In this document: positions 27,204 to 35,349 of the stretch, piece after piece | How the letters are laid out: each line of letters starts with the position of its first letter | Numbering within the stretch: the stretch's first letter is position 1 | Assembly: GCF_003319115.1 (NCBI RefSeq) | Contig: NZ_QOHF01000018.1 | Span: 42,410 to 106,409 of the forward strand | Source of the DNA: Geodermatophilus sp. TF02-6 | Lineage (GTDB): Bacteria; Actinomycetota; Actinomycetes; Mycobacteriales; Geodermatophilaceae | DNA length: 64,000 bases | Direction of reading: 5' to 3' | Notes under the pieces: model-generated | The model's database searches: none | Seen by the model: only the letters and a program-made list of their open reading frames with translations | What the model was told of the DNA's origin: nothing | Translations under genes and position numbers: made by a program

Positions 27204-28409
27204 ATGACTGCACCGAGCCGTGCCGGCGCCCCGGTCATCGCCGACGATCCGTACGACGACGCGAACCTGGCCGACCCCTACCCGCTGTTCGAGCGGATGC
27301 GGGATGCCGGCCCGGTCGTGTGGCTGGAGAGGTACGGAGTCCACGCCTTCACCCGGTTCGACCCCTGCCGGGAGATCCTGCTCGACCACGAGACCTTCAT
27401 CTCCGGCGCAGGCGTCGGGCCGCGGAACTTCCACCACCAGCCGTCCTGGCGGCCGCAGGGGATCCTCGACTCCGACCCCCCGGTGCACACGCCGCTGCGC
27501 ACGGCCATGGCGGGGGTCATCTCCCCGCGGAACGTGCGCGGCCTGCGCGCCCAGTTCCAGGTCTTCGCCGAGCAGCTCGTCGACGAGCTGGTGCAGCAGC
27601 GGGAGTTCGACGCGGTGACCGAGATGGCAGAGCTGTTCCCGATCGAGGTCTTCGGCAACGCGGTCGGCATCCCCCGCGAGGGCCGGGAGGCGAACCTGCT
27701 CGCGCACGGCGCGATGAACTTCAGCCAGTTCGGCCCCGAGGACGCGCGGTACGAGGAGTTCTTCGCCGAGGGCGAGTCGACGATCGACTGGGTCATGGAC
27801 AACTGCGCGCGGGAGAACCTCACTCCGGACGGGCTCGGTGCGCAGATCTGGCAGTACGCCGACGACGGCACGATCACCCCGGACGAGGCCACCCGGCTGG
27901 TGCGGGCGCTGCTGTCCGCCGGTGTGGACACGACCGTCTTCGCCATCGGCAACGCCATTCGGTGCCTGGCGTCGAACCCGGACCAGTGGGACGCCCTCCA
28001 CCAGCAGCCCCGTCTGACGAAGTTCGCCGTCGACGAAGCCCTGCGCTTCGACTCGCCCTTCCAGTCCTTCTTCCGCACGACCGGCCGGGACGTCGACTTC
28101 CACGGCCTCGTTCTGCCGGAGGACACCAAGATCGTGCTCTTCGTGGGAGCGGCCAACCGGGACCCTCGACGCTGGGGCGACGACGCTGACGACTACCGCA
28201 TCACCCGGGACGCCGGCGGGCACCTGGCCTTCGGCATGGGGATCCACCAGTGCGTCGGCCAGCCCATCTCCCGGCTGGAGATGGACGTCTTGCTGACCGA
28301 GCTGGCCAAGCGCGTCGCGCGGATCGAGCTGATCGGTGAGCCTGCGCACTATCTGCACAACACACTGCGCGGCTGGACCTCCGTGCCGGTCCGCGTACAC
28401 CCCGCCTGA
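27204..28409 (+). CDS. Cytochrome P450, CYP199-like
   Basis: A 401-aa soluble class-I-type P450. The I-helix oxygen motif is LLSAGVDTTVFAIGN, the ExxR is DEALR, and the heme-thiolate loop is FGMGIHQCVGQP. The region FQSFFRTTGRDVDFHG and the following LFVGAANRDPRRW closely resemble CYP199A enzymes, which hydroxylate or demethylate para-substituted benzoates and cinnamates. No ferredoxin gene is adjacent; the divergent VanB-like reductase probably supplies electrons. A 14-bp-stem terminator separates it from the convergent ammonia-lyase. Substrate is inferred only. Confidence 0.9.
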   Translation: MTAPSRAGAPVIADDPYDDANLADPYPLFERMRDAGPVVWLERYGVHAFTRFDPCREILLDHETFISGAGVGPRNFHHQPSWRPQGILDSDPPVHTPLRTAMAGVISPRNVRGLRAQFQVFAEQLVDELVQQREFDAVTEMAELFPIEVFGNAVGIPREGREANLLAHGAMNFSQFGPEDARYEEFFAEGESTIDWVMDNCARENLTPDGLGAQIWQYADDGTITPDEATRLVRALLSAGVDTTVFAIGNAIRCLASNPDQWDALHQQPRLTKFAVDEALRFDSPFQSFFRTTGRDVDFHGLVLPEDTKIVLFVGAANRDPRRWGDDADDYRITRDAGGHLAFGMGIHQCVGQPISRLEMDVLLTELAKRVARIELIGEPAHYLHNTLRGWTSVPVRVHPA

Positions 28410-28452
28410 GCAGGCTTCTGCAGCCGGCTCGGGCCGGTCCCGGCGCGCGGCG

Positions 28453-28508
28453 GACGGGACACCCGACCGGACGCGGCGGCAGGCCGTTCCGCGATCGGGT
28501 GTCCCGTC
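28453..28508. terminator. Bidirectional terminator between P450 and ammonia-lyase
   Basis: A perfect 14-bp stem: 28453-28466 (GACGGGACACCCGA) against 28495-28508, loop of 28 bases. It lies between two convergent genes and could stop transcription from both sides. Confidence 0.7.
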
Positions 28509-28557
28509 GTCGGTCACCAGGCATGCGGCTGGTGTCGTCAGCGGGCGGCGTTCGTCC

Positions 28558-30231
28558 TCACGCCGGGACCTGGCCGGCCACGTGGCCGGCCACGGCACCC
28601 AGGACGGCCCCGGAGTGGACGAGGTCGGCTGCTGCGCGGATGCGCGGGTACATCACGACGTCGCGGGTGATGTGGTCGATGCCGCGGCCGTCGCTGGTCG
28701 GCGTGGCGCGAACCAGCTCGAGAACGGCGCGGGTCGACGGTGACAGTGACTCCGGGCCCTTCCCGCTCAGCTGCAGGCGCAGCTCCAGCGCCTGCGCGGC
28801 CATGACCAGCTCGATCCCGACGACCGTCTCGATGTTGTTGACCACCTGGCGGGCGTGCCGGCCGGCGTTGTTCGCCATCGACACGTGGTCCTCCTGGTTC
28901 GCGCAGGTGGGGATGGAGTCCACGCTGTCGGGGTGGGCCAGTGTCTTGCAGTCCGAGACCAGGGCGGCGGCCAGGTACTGCGGCAGCATGTAGCCGCAGT
29001 CGATGCCCACGTGCTCCGAGGCCACGAGCATGTCCGGCAGCCCCCGGTTGAGGGTGCCGTCGTCCAGGCGGAACAGGCGGCGCTCGGCGATGTTGCCGAC
29101 CTCGGTCGTGACGATGGCGGTGAAGTCGGAGACGAACGCCAGGTACTCGGCGTGGAAGTTGCCGCCCGAGACCGCCTTGAGTCGCCGGCTGCTCGGGAGG
29201 TCGGGGAAGATCAGCGGGTTGTCGGTGGCGGCGTTGATCTCGCGCTCCACGATGCCGCGGCCGAACGCGAGGGTCTCGCGAACGGGGCCGTGCACCTGCG
29301 GCACGCACCGCAGTGAGTAGGCATCCTGAGGCGGCTGACGGCTCGGGTCGGTCGTCTCCCCGCCGTCGACGAACTCGCTGCCGGCCAGCAGCGCGCGCAG
29401 ATGGGCCGCCGCGGCGATCTGACCTTCGTGCCCGCGGGCCTCGTGCAGTTGGGGGACGAAGGCGTCACCGAAGCCGGTCAGCGCCTCGATGGTCATCGCG
29501 GCGGTGACCTCGCTGGTGCGCACCAGCCGATCGGCGTCGTAGAGCGCCAGGGCCGCCAGCGCCGTGGAGAACGACGTGCCGTTCACCAGCGCCAGGCCCT
29601 CCTTGGGCCCGAGCACGACGCGCTCGATCCCTGCGGACCGCATGGCGGCCACGCCGGACACGATCCGGCCGTCGACCCATGCCTCGCCGGACTCCTCCTC
29701 GGGGTCGGCGTCCCCCATGGGCCGGGTGGCGACGATCGCCAGGTGGGCCAGCGGGATCAGGTCGCCGCTGGCGCCGAGGCTGCCGAACTCCGGGACGGCG
29801 GGCAGCACGCCGGCGTCGAGCATGGCGGCGAGGGTCTGCACCAGGACGGGGCGGACACCCGAGTACCCGCGGGTGAGGCTGACGATGCGGATCAGCATCG
29901 CGGCGCGGACCACCTCCGGGTCGAGCCACCCACCCACGCCGGAGGCGTTGGAGATGACCAGCCGCCGGGACAGCTCGCTGGCCAGGTCGGGCTGCTGGAG
30001 CGCCTGTCGGCCGGCCAGGGACCCGAAGCCGGTGTTGATGCTGTAGATCGGCTCCAGGCGACCCACCGGGTCGTCGCCGTGGACGGCGAGGGCGGAGTCG
30101 ACCCAGTGCAGGCTGGCGTTCATCGCCTCGGTGGCCTCGGGCGCGATCCGCACCGGCGCGCCGTATCGGGCGACCGCCATCAGATCCTCCAGCGTCAGGG
30201 GCTTGGCCCCGACCGTCACCTGCTCGATCAC
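28558..30231 (-). CDS. Aromatic amino acid ammonia-lyase (HAL/TAL/PAL family)
   Basis: A 557-aa MIO-type lyase. The prosthetic-group triad is Ala154-Ser155-Gly156 in FGSLGASGDLIPLAH; the catalytic Tyr63 is in YSINTGFGSLAG; the later LAHPDSVDSIPTCANQEDHV matches the histidase-like core. At the substrate-selectivity position, where histidases have Ser-His, tyrosine lyases His-Leu and phenylalanine lyases Phe-Leu, this protein has Ser94-Asn95 (RLVISNASGVG). Substrate is therefore open. The GTG start at 30231 follows GGAGGAG. It is downstream of an IclR gene and two aromatic-oxygenase-type genes. Confidence 0.88.
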   Translation of the reverse strand: MIEQVTVGAKPLTLEDLMAVARYGAPVRIAPEATEAMNASLHWVDSALAVHGDDPVGRLEPIYSINTGFGSLAGRQALQQPDLASELSRRLVISNASGVGGWLDPEVVRAAMLIRIVSLTRGYSGVRPVLVQTLAAMLDAGVLPAVPEFGSLGASGDLIPLAHLAIVATRPMGDADPEEESGEAWVDGRIVSGVAAMRSAGIERVVLGPKEGLALVNGTSFSTALAALALYDADRLVRTSEVTAAMTIEALTGFGDAFVPQLHEARGHEGQIAAAAHLRALLAGSEFVDGGETTDPSRQPPQDAYSLRCVPQVHGPVRETLAFGRGIVEREINAATDNPLIFPDLPSSRRLKAVSGGNFHAEYLAFVSDFTAIVTTEVGNIAERRLFRLDDGTLNRGLPDMLVASEHVGIDCGYMLPQYLAAALVSDCKTLAHPDSVDSIPTCANQEDHVSMANNAGRHARQVVNNIETVVGIELVMAAQALELRLQLSGKGPESLSPSTRAVLELVRATPTSDGRGIDHITRDVVMYPRIRAAADLVHSGAVLGAVAGHVAGQVPA

Positions 30232-30333
30232 GATCTCTCCTCCGGTTCGCGCCCGATCCGGCACGACCATGGGTGGTGGGTTCTGCGACGACGGTCGATC
30301 CCCAGTCGTTGGGGACGCACGTTCCCGTCTGTG

Positions 30334-31122
30334 TCATGCGGGAGGACGGCCGCGGGTCGAGCTGTCGCAGCCCGGGTCGTCCAGGACCTCCGCGAGCCGC
30401 CTGCCGGCGGCCGCGAGGCTGGCGCGGGCCTGCGACAGCCACGCCGGGCCGCACCGGATCTCCGGTCCGGCCACGGTCAGCGAGCAGACGACCTCCCCTC
30501 CGGCGAAGACGGGGATGGCGACCGCGACGGCGCCTTCGGACAGCTCGCCGTGGGTGACCAGGTACCCGCTGCGGCGGATCTGCTCGAGCTCGCGGAGGAT
30601 GGCGGCTGGCGGCAGGGTGCGGTCGGTCGTCTGCCACTGGGGCTGCTCGAAGACCCGCTGGACGACCGCCGCGGGGGCGTAGGCCAGCAGCATCCGCTGC
30701 CCCGCGCCGGCGTACAGGGGGAGCAGCTGCCCGAGGCGGAAGGCCATCCGCATCGGGTGGTGGGACTCGACCTGCCGCAGGCACAGCGCCCGCGTCCCGG
30801 CCCGCACGGTGAGGACGGCGGTCTCCCCGGTGGCCTGGCTGATCTCCCGCAGCACCGAGTGCCCGAGCTCGACCAGCCGGGTGCGGGTCGCGTCGAGCCC
30901 GGCGAGCTCGAGCAGCCGCCAGCCCGGCACGTAGGAGCGGTCGCGCTCCTCGACGAGGTCGAGCTCGCGCAGCGTCCGCAGGTAGCGGTAGACGGTGCTC
31001 AGCGGGATCCCGAGCTCGGTGGCGATGGAGTCGGCCCGGGCCTCGCCGGACTCCGCGACGGTGATCAGCACGCTGAGACCCCGCAGGAACGAAGCGCCGC
31101 TGGTGTCTGCACCCTGGCCCAT
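30334..31122 (-). CDS. IclR-family transcriptional regulator
   Basis: A 262-aa full-length IclR protein: winged helix at residues 10-70 (SIATELGIPLSTVYRYLRTL), effector domain with GETAVLTVRAGTRALCLRQV, RRSGYLVTHGELSEGAVAVA and the terminal helix LAAAGRRLAEVL. It is oriented with the ammonia-lyase downstream (103 bases) and the VanB-like reductase upstream, so it probably controls the aromatic genes of this island. Its relation to the truncated IclR at 25316 is distant. Confidence 0.88.
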   Translation of the reverse strand: MGQGADTSGASFLRGLSVLITVAESGEARADSIATELGIPLSTVYRYLRTLRELDLVEERDRSYVPGWRLLELAGLDATRTRLVELGHSVLREISQATGETAVLTVRAGTRALCLRQVESHHPMRMAFRLGQLLPLYAGAGQRMLLAYAPAAVVQRVFEQPQWQTTDRTLPPAAILRELEQIRRSGYLVTHGELSEGAVAVAIPVFAGGEVVCSLTVAGPEIRCGPAWLSQARASLAAAGRRLAEVLDDPGCDSSTRGRPPA

Positions 31123-31252
31123 CGCCCTCCCTTCGTTGCCGGGCCGATCAGCCCTGGGCCCCGCGGTCGCTGCCGGCCACGACGGCTGTGTCACGACATC
31201 GGCAGGGTAGGACGCGCTCGCGCTGCCGGATCGGTGGTGGCACCACCGCGCC

Positions 31253-32248
31253 TCACAGGTCGAGGACGAGTCGGGGGCCGCAGGACCGGGAGACGCAGAC
31301 GAGCACGGTGGTTCCCGAGGACCGTTCCTCCGGGGAGAGGAGCGAGTCCCGGTGGTCGGGCGTACCGGCCAGCACCGTCGTCTCGCAGGTGCCGCAGATG
31401 CCCTCGCGGCAGCTGTTGGGCACGTCGACGCCCACCCGTTCCAGCGCCTCGAGCAGGGTCTCCTGCGGCTCCACCGCGACCACCTCGCCGCTGGCGGCCA
31501 GCTCGACGTCGAATCCGCTGTCGTCGGCCGTGGGCGCGGGTTCGGCTGCGGGCGTGAACCGCTCTCGGCGCACGGTGAGGTCCGGACGTAGCGCGCACCG
31601 CTCCGCCACGGCGGCCATGAGCGGTTCCGGGCCGCAGCAGTAGACGGCGGTGGCCGGCGCGCACGCGTCGAGAGCCGCATCCAGGTCGATCAGACCCAGC
31701 TCGTCCTGCGGCACGAGGGTGACCCGGTCCCCGTAGCGGGCCAGTTCGTCGGCGAACGCCATGCCGGAACGGGACCGGGCCCCGTCAACGACGGCGAAGG
31801 GGCGCCCCGTCCGGAACGCGGCCGCCACCAGCGGGAGGACGGGTGTGATCCCGATTCCCCGGGCGATGAAGAGGTAGGACGGGGCCTCCACCAAGGGGAA
31901 GTTGTTGCGGGGGCCCCGGACCTCCAGGACGTCGCCCGCCCGCAGCCGGGAGTGCACGTGCCGGGAGCCGCCCCGGCTCTGGAGCTCCTCCAGCACGGCC
32001 AGACGCCAGTGGGCTCGGTCGTCGAGGTCGCCGCACAGCGAGTACTGGCGCACGAGGTCCTCGGCGAGGACCAGGTCGACGTGCGCGCCCGCCTCCCACT
32101 CCGGCAGGTCGCGTCCGTCCGCTGCACGCAGCTCCAGGGCCAGGACGCCGTCGGCGACGTGGGTGAGGGCGTCGACGACGACGCGGCGGCTCTCGTGCAC
32201 GGTGCTCGCGCGGGCTCCCGGTGCGGGACGGTCGAGGGTTGCGGTCAT
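31253..32248 (-). CDS. VanB-type Rieske oxygenase reductase
   Basis: A 331-aa reductase with the same three domains as the one at 26081: VRQYSLCGDLDDRAHWRLAV (FMN), FIARGIGITPVLPLVAAAF (NAD) and a C-terminal [2Fe-2S] with NSCREGICGTCETTVLAG. It lies in one minus-strand run with a small unknown gene and a Rieske oxygenase C-terminal fragment, the classical VanA-VanB pairing for O-demethylation or ring hydroxylation. Because the oxygenase is truncated, this reductase has probably lost its original partner. Confidence 0.9.
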   Translation of the reverse strand: MTATLDRPAPGARASTVHESRRVVVDALTHVADGVLALELRAADGRDLPEWEAGAHVDLVLAEDLVRQYSLCGDLDDRAHWRLAVLEELQSRGGSRHVHSRLRAGDVLEVRGPRNNFPLVEAPSYLFIARGIGITPVLPLVAAAFRTGRPFAVVDGARSRSGMAFADELARYGDRVTLVPQDELGLIDLDAALDACAPATAVYCCGPEPLMAAVAERCALRPDLTVRRERFTPAAEPAPTADDSGFDVELAASGEVVAVEPQETLLEALERVGVDVPNSCREGICGTCETTVLAGTPDHRDSLLSPEERSSGTTVLVCVSRSCGPRLVLDL

Positions 32249-32288
32249 GCGATGCCTTCGGAGGAGACGGACGGATGGGGGTGGGGGA

Positions 32289-32732
32289 TCAGGGGACCCA
32301 GCGCAGTGGCTGCGCGGTCACGGGGGTCAAGCGGACGACGGTCGTCCCGCTGCGACCCGGAGCGAGCGTGAGCCGCAGCAACTCGTCCTGCTCGCCTTCC
32401 CCGACGAAGACGTCGCCGGGGCGCAGCCAGCGGTGCCAGGGGCCCTGGGCGGCGGCGACGAGGCACTGCCCGCTCACCGGGACGACGACGATCTCCTCGC
32501 CGGCCCGCCGCGCCACGTCGACGACCGCGCCGTCGCGGTGCGTGTCCTGCCGAACCGTGACGTGGTCGTGGTCGGCCTCGACCTCCACGGCCCAGCAGCC
32601 GGCCTCCCGTGGCACCAGTCGGACCGACCACCGCCAGGGATCGCCGCGCTCGTCGGAGTCGGGACAGGCGGCGAGCGTGCGGGGTGCTGCGTCGGCGGAG
32701 AGGCCGACGTCGTCCCGGACGAGCATCCACAT
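32289..32732 (-). CDS. Unknown protein between oxygenase and reductase genes
   Basis: A 147-aa protein starting at ATG 32732, 7 bases after the oxygenase-fragment stop. It is beta-rich (WRWSVRLVPREAGCWAVEVE, AGEEIVVVPVSGQCLVAA, PGDVFVGEGEQDELLRLTL) with no membrane segment. The pattern is loosely cupin-like and faintly recalls HutD, but I cannot assign a family. Tight spacing on both sides places it in the oxygenase-reductase operon. Confidence 0.6.
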   Translation of the reverse strand: MWMLVRDDVGLSADAAPRTLAACPDSDERGDPWRWSVRLVPREAGCWAVEVEADHDHVTVRQDTHRDGAVVDVARRAGEEIVVVPVSGQCLVAAAQGPWHRWLRPGDVFVGEGEQDELLRLTLAPGRSGTTVVRLTPVTAQPLRWVP

Positions 32733-32739
32733 GGTCGGC

Positions 32740-33282
32740 TCAGCCCGCCGTGACGGGGCGGCGCTGGGGAGCACCGGCCGCGGTGGGCTCGCGAACGGCG
32801 GCTTCGGCCTCGATCAGCTGGCTCATCATCCGGCGTGCCTTCGCGACACCGGCGTCCTGGGCGATCAGGACGTCGTGCTCTCCGGCCGGCCGCTGCTGCA
32901 TCCCGATCTCTTGCAGCGCCAGTGCCTCCGCGTCCTCCTCGAGGACCGTCGCCAGCCCCTCGCGGAGTTCCTCGGTGGCCCGGACGTCGTCGACGGCGAA
33001 GTTGCGGCTGAACGCGTAGTAGTACCAGCTGGTCGTGGCATCGATCGGGGTGATCCCGTTGAGCACCTTGATGAGGTGGCCCTCCTCGCGGGGCCGGCCC
33101 TGGCCGGTGATCCCCGAGTGCAGGACGTGGAAGCCGGGCAGGCGGAACTCGGTGCAGTGGAACCGGTCGTACAGGCCGGTCGTCCCCATCGTCGTGGCGT
33201 ACAGCGGCGGTGCCTCGACGCCCGGCATCAGCCGGTCGACCGTGACGACGTCGCCCTGGACCTCGACGGTGATCGCCGTGCG
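32740..33282 (-). pseudogene. Rieske aromatic oxygenase alpha subunit, N-terminal half deleted
   Basis: About 180 codons of the catalytic domain remain: TAITVEVQGDVVTVDRLMPG, then PPLYATTMGTTGLYDRFHCT, GFHVLHSGITGQG and TSWYYYAFSRNF, strings typical of VanA-type (vanillate demethylase-like) oxygenases. The Rieske [2Fe-2S] domain and the non-heme iron His/His/Asp motif are missing. The frame breaks at about 33282, exactly where a plus-strand GntR-type fragment begins. Without the Rieske domain it cannot be a working oxygenase, although an internal ATG at 33228 would give a 162-aa product. Confidence 0.75.
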
Positions 33283-33527
33283 GCAACAACCTGCTCGTGG
33301 CGATGATCGACCAGTTGTGGGATCACCCCGTCAACCGCCGCATCACCCGCTCCTACCTGCTGCGGGATCCGTCGAACGTCGAGGCCATGGTGCGGCAGCA
33401 CCGGACCATCCTCGAGGCGGCCGCGGCCGGTGACGAGGAGCGGCTGCTGGCGATCGCCACCGATCACATGCGGGAGGGCTACGGGGAGACCCTCTCGGGC
33501 GGCGAAGCACTTCTCGACGTGGGTTGA
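33282..33527 (+). pseudogene. GntR-family regulator, only the C-terminal FCD part left
   Basis: From 33282 the frame reads GNNLLVAMIDQLWDHPVNRR, then HRTILEAAAAGDEERLLAIA and TDHMREGYGETL, the last helices of an FCD effector domain as found in FadR-type GntR regulators. The winged helix and first FCD helices are missing. It is head-to-head with the truncated oxygenase and shares its breakpoint, so a single deletion removed both 5' ends and the promoter between them. Confidence 0.7.
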
Positions 33528-33672
33528 CCCCGTCAGCACCACGGTGGGCGCCGATCGCCGGGGGAGTTCATCGAGACGCACGTCGCCCGTGCCGAGGACG
33601 GGCGCCCGCTGGCTGGCTGGCCTTCCTCCGTGACCTGACCGCGGCGGCGGACGTGGATGCCTCCCCGCGTCC

Positions 33673-34272
33673 TCACACCGTCGCGACGTCCAAGTTGCGC
33701 AGAGTCCGGTCGCAGACCGCCCGCATGCGGTCGACGGTCATGCTCCTGGAGCGCAGCAGCACCTGCAGGGCCAGCCCGTCGATCATGCCGATCAAGGCGT
33801 TGGCGGCGAGTACCGGGTCCTCCTCCCGGAACAGGCCGCTGTCCTGACCGTCACGGAGGATGCCGGCGACGATCCGCCGCCACTCGCCGTAGACCTGCTC
33901 GTTCATCTCCTGCAGATCCGGGTCGTGGAGAGCTTCGACCCAGAGTTCGGCCCAGACGTGCCAGGCGCGGACGGTGACGTCGTCGACCGGCAGGTACGAC
34001 TCGACGAAGGCGCGCAGGCGCTCGCGTGGATCAGGGTGCTCGTCGAGCAGTGGCCGTCGGCGATCGAGAGACCGCGCGAAGTTCCACTCGAAGGCGGCCC
34101 GCATCAGTTCGGTCTTGGTGTCGAAGTAGTAGTGGACGGTTCCGGTGCTGGTGCCGGCGCGCTTGGCCACGTCGGCCACCCGGAGCGACTTGAAGCCGAT
34201 CTCCGACACGACCTCGCAGGCGGCCGACAGGATCTGCTCCCGCCGCTCGGCCTCCACGCTGGGCCTGGCCAT
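33673..34272 (-). CDS. TetR-family regulator, BetI-like
   Basis: A 199-aa TetR protein. The N-terminal HTH is REQILSAACEVVSEIGFKSL, then VADVAKRAGTSTGTVHYYFD; the C-terminal domain resembles BetI (RAWHVWAELWVEALHDPDL). It is divergent from an 11-gene amino-acid-type catabolic operon, and two TGAC-N6-GTCA palindromes sit in the shared 195-bp promoter region. It is most probably the local repressor, relieved by a substrate or CoA-ester intermediate; the ligand is unknown. Confidence 0.88.
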   Translation of the reverse strand: MARPSVEAERREQILSAACEVVSEIGFKSLRVADVAKRAGTSTGTVHYYFDTKTELMRAAFEWNFARSLDRRRPLLDEHPDPRERLRAFVESYLPVDDVTVRAWHVWAELWVEALHDPDLQEMNEQVYGEWRRIVAGILRDGQDSGLFREEDPVLAANALIGMIDGLALQVLLRSRSMTVDRMRAVCDRTLRNLDVATV

Positions 34273-34309
34273 GCACCCCTCCGCGCCTCGGTGTCGCGCC
34301 TGTCCTGTC

Positions 34310-34323
34310 TGACCGATCAGTCA
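34310..34323. promoter_or_regulatory. Probable TetR operator 1
   Basis: TGACCGATCAGTCA, a 14-bp palindrome with a GATC centre and one mismatched pair, 38 bases upstream of the regulator's ATG. Its outer arms TGAC...GTCA are shared with the copy at 34438-34451. Confidence 0.5.
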
Positions 34324-34437
34324 AGTTACGGCACGACCGGCCGCCTGCACAGCTCCTCCGGGGGATTTTCTCGCGTTGGCAGCCGCCACTTGACAACGGA
34401 TGGTGATACGCGCCACGCTCACCGCCTCGTTCATAAC

Positions 34438-34451
34438 TGACGCGTCCGTCA
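34438..34451. promoter_or_regulatory. Probable TetR operator 2
   Basis: TGACGCGTCCGTCA, arms TGAC/GTCA as in the copy at 34310. It lies 16 bases before the GTG of the binding-protein gene, a position where binding would block transcription of the operon. Confidence 0.5.
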
Positions 34452-34467
34452 AACATCGGAGGGCATC

Positions 34468-35349
34468 GTGCCGACGCTCAACAAGGGGCTCCTGGCCTCC
34501 CTGACCGCCCTGTCCGTCGCTCTGGTCACCGGTTGCTCCGGCGGTTCCACCGGCGACGAGGCCAGTGCCGACGGTGGCGGGTACGGCGAGTGCGAGGTCT
34601 ACGGCGAGGCGGGCTCCATCTCCCTGGAGCCCGTGACCGACGGCGTCCTCACGGTGCAGACGACCCTCCCGTCGCCCGGGTGGTGGAAGGGCGAGACGCC
34701 GGACAGCATCGTCGGCGGCTACGAGTACTGCCTGGCGGCCAACATCGCGCACCGCGCCGGCCTGGACGCGGTGGAGGTCGAGAACGTCTCCTTCGACGCG
34801 CTCGTCGCCGGCCAGACCCAGGACTTCGACATCGCGATGGCGCAGATCTCCGTGACGCCGGAACGCGAGAAGGTGGTCACCTTCTCGGCGCCGTACTTCG
34901 ACTCGAACCTCGGCGTCCTCGCCCCGGCGGACGCCGACGTCACCGAGGACGACATCCGCGAGCGGACCGTCGGCGTCCAGCTCGGGACGACCTCGGTGGC
35001 CTGGGCGCAGGACCAGCTGAAGCCGAACACCGAGCCGCAGCTGTTCCAGGACACGACCTCGATGGTGACCGCGGTCAGCTCCGGCGTCGTCGACGTGGCC
35101 GTCCAGGACACCGCGATCATGCTTGGCTTCGCCAAGAACTCCGGCGGCACGCTGAAGGTCGTCGGCCAGTTCGAGTCCGGGGAGAAGTACGCGGCCATCT
35201 ACCCCAAGGACTCCACGAGCGGCGAGACGATGAACCAGGCCATCGACGCCATGCGCCAGGACGGCACGCTCGACGAGCTCTCGGCCACGTGGCTCGGTCC
35301 CGAGCTCGGCGGCGACCCGGCCACGGTCCCGGTGTGGTCCCTCCGGTGA
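34468..35349 (+). CDS. Amino-acid ABC transporter substrate-binding lipoprotein
   Basis: A 293-aa family-3 solute-binding protein anchored in the membrane by a lipid. The signal peptide ends in the lipobox VTGC with the lipidated Cys23. The mature part shows FDIAMAQISVTPEREKVVTF and FSAPYFDSNLGVL, the polar amino-acid binding-protein hallmark, and DVAVQDTAIMLGF near the hinge. It is the first gene of the operon, GTG start 34468 after CGGAGGGC. The downstream DDAH-like gene suggests a ligand such as arginine, a methylarginine or citrulline; this is inference. Confidence 0.88.
   Translation: MPTLNKGLLASLTALSVALVTGCSGGSTGDEASADGGGYGECEVYGEAGSISLEPVTDGVLTVQTTLPSPGWWKGETPDSIVGGYEYCLAANIAHRAGLDAVEVENVSFDALVAGQTQDFDIAMAQISVTPEREKVVTFSAPYFDSNLGVLAPADADVTEDDIRERTVGVQLGTTSVAWAQDQLKPNTEPQLFQDTTSMVTAVSSGVVDVAVQDTAIMLGFAKNSGGTLKVVGQFESGEKYAAIYPKDSTSGETMNQAIDAMRQDGTLDELSATWLGPELGGDPATVPVWSLR

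Noticed and set aside
30334..32248. Complete histidine utilisation (hut) operon around the ammonia-lyase
   Set aside because: No urocanase, imidazolonepropionase or formiminoglutamase is present, and the neighbours are oxygenase-type genes.
33611..33646. GWLAFLRDLTA, similar to a motif of IS256-type transposases
   Set aside because: Only about 11 residues match, with no flanking transposase sequence or inverted repeats; too short to call an insertion-sequence remnant.
34390..34395. TTGACA as a -35 box for the ABC operon
   Set aside because: No convincing -10 hexamer at 16-18 bp spacing, so a promoter cannot be placed.
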